The translations under genes and the position numbers were made by a program. From positions 1 to 8,800 of the forward strand of contig CAZRZN010000184.1 in the NCBI GenBank assembly GCA_964604565.1: a stretch of 8,800 nt of DNA, given 5' to 3'. Positions 1 to 5,712 of this stretch are shown in pieces. The notes beneath the pieces were generated by a model, which saw nothing but the letters and a program-made list of their open reading frames with translations, had not been told where the DNA came from and did not search any database. Source of the DNA: CAZRZN01 sp964604565. GTDB lineage: Bacteria > Pseudomonadota > Alphaproteobacteria > Rhodobacterales > Rhodobacteraceae. Each line of letters opens with the position of its first letter. Positions within the stretch are counted from its first letter, which is position 1.

Positions 1-65
1 ACTTGATCAGCGAAACCGACCAAGCAATCTTGCCGCCAACGGGAAAGCTATTTAGGGTATCTATA
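1..65 (+). pseudogene. LysR-type transcriptional regulator, left fragment (end of the DNA-binding half and linker)
   Basis: Read in the frame starting at base 3, this edge fragment encodes about 21 residues, LISETDQAILPPTGKLFRVS and then I. That matches the junction where the linker helix of a LysR-type regulator ends and the effector-binding domain begins, the usual G-x-L-R-V-S strand. The winged-helix DNA-binding domain would lie to the left, outside the window. The frame runs straight into the IS481-like element and stops at a TGA at 162-164 inside it, so the regulator is broken. The other end of the gene reappears at 1125-1434. The family call on so short a piece depends on that match; together the two pieces make it fairly convincing. 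No target gene can be inferred. Confidence 0.62.
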
Positions 66-78
66 TGTTCCATCCCGG
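66..78 (+). repeat. IS481-like element, left terminal inverted repeat
   Basis: TGTTCCATCCCGG pairs with the reverse complement of 1112-1124, differing at positions 4 and 5 only. The similarity fades after the 13th base. The TGT terminus is typical of IS481-type elements. Confidence 0.72.
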
Positions 79-157
79 ATGATCACATAGACCCTCGGCG
101 ATCTGCATTTTTCATGGCAAGGTCGGTCCTGAGGGACATTCGGGACGGGGTGCAACC

Positions 158-1129
158 ATGCTGATCCATCTTCACAAGCAGGCGACGACGACGCCCAAGG
201 TCAGGGCTGCAATCCAGGCGAGCGATGAGCCTGCATCGACCTTGGCGGAACGCTTCGGAACGACTGAGCAGACGGTGTATAAATGGAAACACCGCGACAG
301 CGTCGAGGATCGCAGCCACACGCCGCACCGCCTGCAAACGACCTTGACCCCGGCACAGGAAGCCGTGGCCGTGGCCTTGCGCACGACGCTGCTGGTGTCA
401 CTCGATGACCTGCTGACCGTGGTGCGCGAGTTCCTGAATCCAAACGCTTCGCGCTCTGGCCTTGACCGGTGCCTGCGACGTCATGGTGTGGGAAATCTGC
501 GCGATCTCAGGACCAAGGCCCCAATGCCGAAACACAGCGCCTTCAAGGCCTATGAGCCCGGGTATATCCATATCGACGTGAAATACCTGCCGCAAATGGC
601 GGATGAGACCTCACGGCGCTATCTCTTCGTAGCCATCGATCGGGCGACACGCTGGGTCTTCATCCGGGTATTCAAAGCCAAGACCGCGGCCAACGCCCGC
701 CGGTTTCTGCGCGACCTGGAGCGCGCCTGCCCGATCCGCATCCGCACCATTCTCACGGACAATGGAAAAGAGTTCACAGATCGCCTCTTTGGTCTGCGAA
801 AGCGCGCCGCAACCGGCGGGCATGAGTTCGACAACCTCTGCGCAGCCCTGGACATCGAGCACCGTCTGACACCGCCAAAGTCGCCACAGACCAACGGCAT
901 GGTCGAGCGCTTCAATGGCCGCATCGAAGATGTGCTGCAAAGCCATCATTTCCGATCTGGCGAAGAGCTGGAGACGACGCTGCACCGCTATGTCTGGCTT
1001 TACAACCAGCAGCTTCCTCAATCAGTCTTGAGCAGCAAGACGCCCTTACAGGCGATGAAGGACTGGCAAAAACTCAAACCAGAGCTGTTCAAAAAACAGC
1101 CTTACTACCTGCCGGGATGTGACAGATAA
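158..1129 (+). CDS. IS481-family transposase (DDE integrase fold)
   Basis: This 323-residue protein is the transposase of the surrounding insertion sequence and should carry out strand transfer at its TGT...ACA ends. An N-terminal helix-turn-helix is visible at about residues 28-46 (TLAERFGTTEQTVYKWK). An integrase catalytic core follows from about residue 130. The likely catalytic acidic residues are D140 (HIDVKYLP), D201 (ILTDNGKEF) and E250 (NGMVERFNG). The second and third are further apart than the classical 35 residues because of an extra loop, residues 212-222. The ATG at 158 is preceded by a G-rich stretch (GGGACGGGG, 142-150) that can serve as ribosome-binding site. Nothing is frameshifted, so the gene may be active. 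Its TAA at 1127-1129 lies three to five bases beyond the inferred end of the element, so the stop seems to be supplied by flanking DNA. Confidence 0.92.
   Translation: MLIHLHKQATTTPKVRAAIQASDEPASTLAERFGTTEQTVYKWKHRDSVEDRSHTPHRLQTTLTPAQEAVAVALRTTLLVSLDDLLTVVREFLNPNASRSGLDRCLRRHGVGNLRDLRTKAPMPKHSAFKAYEPGYIHIDVKYLPQMADETSRRYLFVAIDRATRWVFIRVFKAKTAANARRFLRDLERACPIRIRTILTDNGKEFTDRLFGLRKRAATGGHEFDNLCAALDIEHRLTPPKSPQTNGMVERFNGRIEDVLQSHHFRSGEELETTLHRYVWLYNQQLPQSVLSSKTPLQAMKDWQKLKPELFKKQPYYLPGCDR
1112..1124 (-). repeat. IS481-like element, right terminal inverted repeat
   Basis: Read on the - strand this is TGTCACATCCCGG, matching the left repeat at 11 of 13 positions. It lies inside the last codons of the transposase gene (the LPGCD residues). 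Confidence 0.72.
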
Positions 1130-1434
1130 CCACCGTGCGCAACGTGCCATTGGAGTTCAAAGAAAACGAAGGTACTCACGCAACCATCAAATCAAACGCG
1201 CGCATCTATGCAAATTATGCCCAAGCGCTTTATCGCTTAGCTCGCGCAAGCGCCGGGCTTGCCATCGTCCCGGATTTCCTGGCCCGCGGTGATTTTGAAG
1301 CTGGGACTATGAAATATGCTCTGCCGAATTGGGAGTTGCGATCAATCGATGTCTTCGCAACTTGGCCTGCCGACGCTCCAAAACATGGTCTCATTCACCT
1401 TGCGGTGCACGCTCTGAGCCAGACCCAATCCTGA
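1125..1434 (+). pseudogene. LysR-type transcriptional regulator, right fragment (C-terminal third of the effector-binding domain)
   Basis: About 100 residues match the end of a LysR-type effector-binding domain. The sequence N-x-x-x-YANYAQALYRLARASAGLAIVPDFLA is the usual 'low-affinity strand, helix, GxGIAxLPxFL' region. It is followed by a G-x-x-x-x-x-LPNWEL turn, a VFATWP strand and a final helix, ending in TGA at 1432-1434. A GTG at 1135 could in principle start translation, but no ribosome-binding site or independent function is apparent. The frame is open leftwards only to the TGA at 1120-1122 inside the insertion sequence. With the left fragment at 1-65, about 100 codons of the middle of the domain are missing, so the regulator is dead. 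Base composition is clearly less GC-rich than the operon to the right. Confidence 0.8.
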
Positions 1435-1438
1435 AGCA

Positions 1439-1467
1439 GGGTAGTGCCCGGGGAGGTGGTGTAGGAA
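1439..1467 (-). repeat. IS256-type terminal inverted repeat (right end)
   Basis: Read on the + strand this begins GGGTAGTGCCCGGGGAGG and continues TGGTGTAGGAA. That resembles the known IS256-family ends, which carry a GTAGTGTCCC-like terminus followed by GGTGTA. It sits about 40 bases downstream of the transposase stop, the usual place. The partner repeat is not in the window, so the outer boundary is approximate. Confidence 0.68.
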
Positions 1468-1506
1468 CTGGCGTGCACCTGCTTTTTCATAGCCGGTGTC
1501 GCTCAT

Positions 1507-1656
1507 TCACTGTGCGGCCATCATCGGCGCCGCATCAGGATCGTCGCACATGGCGGCCAGCTTTTCCACCGACATGTAACGGCGCGAGACGGCCCACTCA
1601 TCATTCTGTTCCAGTATCAGCGCACCGACGAGGCGGATGACGGCCTCGCGGTTGGC
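1507..1656 (-). pseudogene. IS256-family (Mutator-type) transposase, C-terminal fragment
   Basis: About 49 residues, from ANREAVIRLVGALILEQNDE to the stop at 1509-1507, match the conserved tail of IS256-type transposases: the 'AI-RLVGA-LLEQNDEWAV-RRYM-LE' signature followed by a short acidic tail. The catalytic DDE core and N-terminus are missing. Upstream in this frame (1657-1875) the reading frame stays open but is not transposase-like. It crosses the unassigned 1657-1718 stretch and then runs opposite in phase to the kinase gene, so it is not counted as part of the fragment. Confidence 0.85.
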
Positions 1657-1718
1657 CCACTGGTTCGGTGGTGCAATGCTTTCGATGGACTGCAACAAGG
1701 ACTTATGGGCCTGGATCG
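1657..1718. other. Unassigned junction between IS remnant and operon end
   Basis: These 62 bases link the truncated IS256 transposase to the stop codon of the double-kinase gene. They are neither clearly transposase nor clearly part of the operon, and no strong stem-loop with a T-run was seen. They probably mark the breakpoint of the deletion that removed the rest of the element. Confidence 0.45.
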
Positions 1719-3893
1719 TTAGGGACGGTCGAGATTGACCAATCCGATCGGCACGTCCGAGAGATGGTTGAGCAGTTGTTGGAACGCTTGGGCGCGGCCC
1801 GGCACGCGGCAGCAGATGTCGAGGTGGCGCATAAGCGAGATGGCGTGCATCTCGTAGAGTCCCGCCTCGGACCAATCGCCGCCCGCACCGGCATAGCCGT
1901 CGAGGAAGGCGTCCGCTTGCGGTGCGAGAGCATGTGGGTTGCCGAATTTGCGGATGGCGTATTCGGTGAGATGGGCGAGCATATTACCGAGATCGATCTG
2001 GGCGTCGCCCCGCGCTGCGAGATCGAGGTCGATCAGCCACAGACGATCGTCATCGACCAGCGCTTGGTCGGGGTAGAAGTCGCGGTGGAGCAGAGCCTGA
2101 CAGGAGGGACGGCCGGCGCTTGCAAAGTCTATCGCGCGGGCGCGCAGCGGCTCGATAAGGTCCGCCGCTCCGGGGTGACGGGCTACGGCGGCGTCGAGGG
2201 CGCGCAGAGCGACGCCGACCTCCTCCTCGGCGCTCCACGTCCGTCCCGGGTCGACAGGGCAGGCATGCAGGGCAGCGAGCGCCCGACCGGCGGCAAGAAA
2301 CGGCGCGGGATCGGCCCCTGGCACCTGCCATTCCGCGAGTGGGCGGCCGGAGACATGCGCCATCAGACAGGTCCGCATCCCTTCTGGCCCCGCGCGCATC
2401 TCCGGCACTCCGAAGGGCGCGCCAGTGCGCCCGTCGAAGCCCGCCCTTCGCAGCGCATGGTGAAGTGCGGGCGTTGCGTGGTCGGGCCGCTTTGAGCGGG
2501 CCTTGGCGAGCCATGTCCGGGGCCCGTCCGCGCTCGAGGTCGGGAGTTCGACCAGCGCGCGCCGACCGGGCTTGTGGCGCAGCAGGCGCGGCGACGCCGT
2601 GAGCCGCCCTGTGCCCGCCGCGTCGAGCACGGTCTGCGCGCCGGCGGCCGACAGCAGCGTGGCAAGCTGCGGCAGCGCCGCGTCTGCGGTGCCCGGCACA
2701 TTCAGCGCGTCGAGGCCCCGCTCCAATTCGCCTGCGAGCGAGGCGATCTCGGTCGGCCAGTCCGGCGCCTGCCGCCGGAACGGCTCGGTGACGAGGCCTG
2801 CGAGGTTGGCGAGACGCTGCGCCTCGACCGCCGGCGGAAGCTCGCGGCGGGCGGCATAACCGGCCAGCAGGGCCTCAGCCGCCGCGTGGGCCGCCAACGC
2901 TGACAGCCGTCCCGTGATCCGGTCGGCGTCAAGCCGGGCCAGAGCCGAACCCAGATCGGCAGCGCGGTCACCGGTGCCGGCCCGATCCCAGTCGATAAGG
3001 TGGATCCCGTCTGGACCGACCACCACCTGGTCGGCGCTGAAATCGCCGTGAATCGGGCCGAGGTCCGCTGGCGTGCCCGCCATAGCCTCGACGAGCCGGC
3101 GCGAAAGCGCGCCCAGCCGGGCGTCCATCTCGGGCATTAGCGCGGCAGCGTTCTCGAGCGCGCGCTGGAACATCGCGATCTCTTCTGCTCGGCTGCGGGG
3201 AAAAGGCAGCCTTGGTCCACCCTCGTGCCAGGAGGCAAGGGCAGACCCGGCCTCGGCGAAACCTGCCACGCCGTTTGCGGCCGAAAGCGTCTCTCCCGGC
3301 AGCCAACGCGTGACGACCGCGAAGCTACGGGCGCAGCAGCGCTCCATCGGGGCGTGGCCCAGCATCGCCGCGGCGACAGTGCCGGCTTGCGCCTGCGCGA
3401 AGCGCCCCGGGGTGTGAACCTTGAGAAGGGCTGCGCCGTCCGGATGGTCAAGCCGGGCGACAAGACGCCGGCCCAGCCGGTAGGATAATGGTACAAGCCT
3501 TGCGGTGCCGAGCCTCCCCTCACCGAAGAGCTGCGCCAGCGCCTTCTGGCGCATTCGGCCTGGCCAGAGGCGGCGCAAACCGGGCACATCGCGGTCATCG
3601 GCCGGGCTTCCGGCCTCGATGCACATGGCTGCGACTGGTGCAGGGGCAAGGGGCGCGGCGGCGGCTCCCTTGTCGGCAAAGCGTTCTCGCGTCAGGGCGC
3701 GCAGCCTCAGCCAGCGCCCCGCATCGGTCAGTACGGCAGCGGTGCAACTTGTGCCCGGCTTGTAGCGCAGGTGGCGCAGGTCCACCCGCGATGACCCCAG
3801 CGCCGCGGCCAACGCCGCGGGATCGAGCAGAAGGCCAAGCCCCGGCAGTGCGGCATCGCGTTCCGCAAGCGCCTTATTCGGCGGCGTGAGCAT
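1719..3893 (-). CDS. Tandem APH-type phosphotransferase (two kinase domains), last gene of the operon
   Basis: This 724-residue protein has two aminoglycoside/choline-kinase-like domains. The first has a Brenner motif HGDFSADQ (residues 282-289, catalytic D284) and a metal-binding IDWD (D301) followed by a DLG. The second has HRDFYPDQ (603-610, catalytic D605), LIDLD (D622) and DLGN (634-637). Both keep the residues expected for catalysis. Likely ATP-binding lysines are K158 (AALLKV) and K464 (TWLAKA). RYKPG-like segments occur at 42-46 and 439-443, and a related RLGRR at 139-143, so the N-terminal half may carry an extra N-lobe-like unit. Single APH proteins are usually 250-350 residues, so this is about double length. 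The ATG at 3893 is chosen over the longer frame to 3929 because it has a strong GGAGGGG site just upstream; it overlaps the ABC gene by 20 nt. The substrate is unknown: a sugar, an amino-alcohol or the glycoside made by the neighbouring genes are possibilities. Confidence 0.85.
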   Translation of the reverse strand: MLTPPNKALAERDAALPGLGLLLDPAALAAALGSSRVDLRHLRYKPGTSCTAAVLTDAGRWLRLRALTRERFADKGAAAAPLAPAPVAAMCIEAGSPADDRDVPGLRRLWPGRMRQKALAQLFGEGRLGTARLVPLSYRLGRRLVARLDHPDGAALLKVHTPGRFAQAQAGTVAAAMLGHAPMERCCARSFAVVTRWLPGETLSAANGVAGFAEAGSALASWHEGGPRLPFPRSRAEEIAMFQRALENAAALMPEMDARLGALSRRLVEAMAGTPADLGPIHGDFSADQVVVGPDGIHLIDWDRAGTGDRAADLGSALARLDADRITGRLSALAAHAAAEALLAGYAARRELPPAVEAQRLANLAGLVTEPFRRQAPDWPTEIASLAGELERGLDALNVPGTADAALPQLATLLSAAGAQTVLDAAGTGRLTASPRLLRHKPGRRALVELPTSSADGPRTWLAKARSKRPDHATPALHHALRRAGFDGRTGAPFGVPEMRAGPEGMRTCLMAHVSGRPLAEWQVPGADPAPFLAAGRALAALHACPVDPGRTWSAEEEVGVALRALDAAVARHPGAADLIEPLRARAIDFASAGRPSCQALLHRDFYPDQALVDDDRLWLIDLDLAARGDAQIDLGNMLAHLTEYAIRKFGNPHALAPQADAFLDGYAGAGGDWSEAGLYEMHAISLMRHLDICCRVPGRAQAFQQLLNHLSDVPIGLVNLDRP

Positions 3894-5712
3894 GGTGCCC
3901 CTCCGATTGACGCGCCCAGAGTTTCGCATAGGCGCCGCCTTGCGCGATCAGCGCGGCATGCGTTCCGTCTTCCACGATGCGCCCATTCTCGAGATGCACC
4001 ACGCGGTCGGCTCGCGCGGCAAGCGCGAGATCGTGGGTGACGAGCAGGGTCGTCCGGCCCTTGGCCAGCCGCCAGAGTGCGTCGGCCACCTGCGCCTCAC
4101 TCTCTGCATCGAGGCCCACGGTCGCCTCGTCGAGCACGAGGATCGGGGCGTCGCGCAGGGCCGCCCGCGCGATCGAGAGGCGCTGTCGCTGCCCGGCCGA
4201 GAGCGTGGCGCCCCGCTCGGCCAGCATCGTATCGTAACCTTTGGGCAGCGCGGCAACGAAGTCGTGGGCGGCGGCAAGGCGCGCTGCGGCCTCGATCTCA
4301 TCGCGCGTGACATCGCGCCCGGCGGCAACACGCAGGTTGTCGGCTACCGTGGCGCGGAACAGCACCGTTTCCTGTGGGACGAAACCAATGGCACCGCGCA
4401 GGCTGTCGCGCGAGACGTCGCGCAGGTCCTGCCCGTCGATGGTCACACGGCCCCCTTGCGGGTCGTACAGTCTCAGGGCGAGGCCCACGAGCGTCGACTT
4501 GCCGGCGCCAGAGGCCCCCGTCAGAGCGACGGACTGCTCTGCGGGGATCGTCAAGTCGAGCCCGTCGAGGACCGGACGCGCCCCGTGGCCAAAACGCACG
4601 CCCTCAAAGGTCAGCGCCGCGCCCCGCAGCGCCAGAGCGGGCGCGCCCGGAGCTTCGGGTATCTCCGACCGGGTCTCGAGCAGGGCCACGACGCGCTCGC
4701 CCGCTGCCGTTGCCTTGGCAAGCCGTGCGGAATAGCGTGCATAGTCGCGCACCGGCCGGAACGTGTTCTTGAGGTAGGTGAGGAACACCAGCAGGTCGCC
4801 GGGCGTGATCCGCCCCTCGATCACGAAGCGCGCGCCGAAAAAGAGCACCAGCGCCGTGGCGCAGGCCACCAGCAGGTCGACCAGCCGCTCGAGGCCCGCG
4901 GCGAGCTTCTTCGACTTGACCCCCTGTTTCAGCGAGGCCGCGTTGGCGCCACCGAAGGCCCGCTCCATGCCCGCCTCAAGCCCCAGCGCCTGCACGGTGC
5001 GGATGCCCGACAGCGCCTCGGACGCAGTGGCGGCCATCTGGCCTTCGGTCTCGCGCGTCTTGCGGCTGACGGACTGGATCTTGCGCCCGAAGCGCAGGGT
5101 GGAGAGCCACAGCAACGGCAGCGGGGCGAGCGCGATAAGCGCAAGCTGCCAGTCGAGCCAGAGCATGACACCGACCATACCCACCAGCACCAGCGTGTTG
5201 ACCGCAAGTGGCATGGCGGCGGTGACGGCCGTCTCCTTCAGCATGCCGACATCCGAGATCAGACGCACGGTGAGGTCGCCCGTCCGGGCCGTCTGGTGGA
5301 AAGACAGCGGGAGCCCTTGCAAGTGGCGGAAGAGATCACCACGCACCCGTGTCAGCACCCGCGCGCCAGCGAGCGCGAAGGCGATGGTGGCGAGGTACTC
5401 GAACATGGCCCGCAGTCCGATGGCGATCACGAGGCCGCCCGCGGCAACGGCCAGCAGCGTCATCGGGTCGAGCCCGTCGACCAGGGCAATGCCCGAGCCC
5501 GACTGCCCGCCGACCGGCACGACATGGTCGATGACGAGCTTCAGCGGCCAGGGTTCGACGAGTTTGGCCAGCACGGCTGCGATCATCGCGGCAGCACCAC
5601 CGGCGATCATCCCGCGCTGCCCCTTGAGGTAGGGCGCAAGTGCAGAAAGGACGCGGCGCAGACCCGGCCAGGTTTCGCGCAGGCTCTCCGCGCGCTTGCC
5701 CTGCCGCACCAT
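3874..5712 (-). CDS. ABC exporter, fused membrane and ATPase domains
   Basis: This 612-residue protein is a half-size type IV (MsbA-like) exporter that should act as a dimer in the inner membrane. The membrane domain spans about residues 30-330. Hydrophobic segments lie near 34-60, 84-106, 166-186, 188-206, 277-297 and 300-318, with the EPWPLKLVIDHVV motif at the end of the first. The ATPase domain has Walker A GASGAGKST (399-407), Q-loop Q447, signature LSAGQ (504-508), Walker B ILVLDE (524-529), D-loop LD near 534 and switch H560. The signature is LSAGQ rather than LSGGQ, a tolerated variant. The ATG at 5712 is preferred to the longer open frame reaching 5925. It forms TGATG with the upstream stop, has a GAGGTG site, and the 71 extra residues are arginine-rich shadow of the glycosyltransferase gene. 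Placement after three glycosyltransferases suggests export or flipping of their product, probably a lipid-linked glycan or glycolipid; the cargo is inferred. Confidence 0.92.
   Translation of the reverse strand: MVRQGKRAESLRETWPGLRRVLSALAPYLKGQRGMIAGGAAAMIAAVLAKLVEPWPLKLVIDHVVPVGGQSGSGIALVDGLDPMTLLAVAAGGLVIAIGLRAMFEYLATIAFALAGARVLTRVRGDLFRHLQGLPLSFHQTARTGDLTVRLISDVGMLKETAVTAAMPLAVNTLVLVGMVGVMLWLDWQLALIALAPLPLLWLSTLRFGRKIQSVSRKTRETEGQMAATASEALSGIRTVQALGLEAGMERAFGGANAASLKQGVKSKKLAAGLERLVDLLVACATALVLFFGARFVIEGRITPGDLLVFLTYLKNTFRPVRDYARYSARLAKATAAGERVVALLETRSEIPEAPGAPALALRGAALTFEGVRFGHGARPVLDGLDLTIPAEQSVALTGASGAGKSTLVGLALRLYDPQGGRVTIDGQDLRDVSRDSLRGAIGFVPQETVLFRATVADNLRVAAGRDVTRDEIEAAARLAAAHDFVAALPKGYDTMLAERGATLSAGQRQRLSIARAALRDAPILVLDEATVGLDAESEAQVADALWRLAKGRTTLLVTHDLALAARADRVVHLENGRIVEDGTHAALIAQGGAYAKLWARQSEGHHAHAAE
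3898..3904 (-). promoter_or_regulatory. Ribosome-binding site of the double-kinase gene
   Basis: GGAGGGG on the - strand sits four bases before the ATG at 3893-3891, within the end of the ABC transporter gene. It decides the start: the upstream in-frame candidate at 3929 has nothing comparable and would lengthen the overlap to 56 nt. Confidence 0.7.

Larger units (their letters stand above)
66..1124 (+). mobile_element. IS481-family-like insertion sequence, about 1.06 kb
   Basis: The element carries one DDE transposase gene and has terminal inverted repeats. The left end reads TGTTCCATCCCGG at 66-78. The right end, read on the opposite strand, is TGTCACATCCCGG at 1124-1112, giving 11 of 13 matches. 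TGT...ACA termini and a length near 1 kb fit the IS481 family. No target-site duplication is visible: the left flank ends GTATCTATA and the right flank starts GATAACCAC. Together with the missing middle of the regulator it interrupts, this suggests a deletion next to the element, or recombination between two copies, after insertion. The exact ends are inferred from the repeats and could be off by a few bases. Confidence 0.82.
1439..1656 (-). mobile_element. IS256-family insertion sequence, right-end remnant
   Basis: The remnant holds the last 50 or so codons of an IS256-type transposase, a short spacer and a terminal inverted repeat at 1439-1467. The left part of the element, about 1.1 kb in an intact copy, is gone. 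Recognisable homology stops near 1656. About 60 bases of unassigned sequence (1657-1718) then separate it from the end of the operon. The element's end lies five bases after the stop codon of the broken LysR gene. It has no intact transposase and cannot move by itself. Confidence 0.78.

Noticed and set aside
55..64. GGGTATCTAT resembles the reverse complement of 1122-1131 (8 of 10), which could extend the IS481-like inverted repeats outward.
   Set aside because: The spacing to the shared CATCCCGG core differs by four bases between the two sides, and TGT/ACA ends fit the family better. Taken as chance similarity, though the exact ends stay slightly uncertain.
1135..1434. A free-standing 99-residue gene starting at GTG 1135.
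   Set aside because: It is the C-terminal third of a LysR effector domain without a DNA-binding domain or ribosome-binding site, so it is better described as a pseudogene fragment.
1640..1718. GGCCCA and TGGGCC segments that could pair as a terminator stem after the operon.
   Set aside because: They are about 50 bases apart, only six bases long, and no T-run follows on the - strand.
1668..2495. A 275-codon open frame on the + strand opposite the kinase gene.
   Set aside because: It mirrors the second kinase domain, has no recognisable domain, and begins in the unassigned IS junction.
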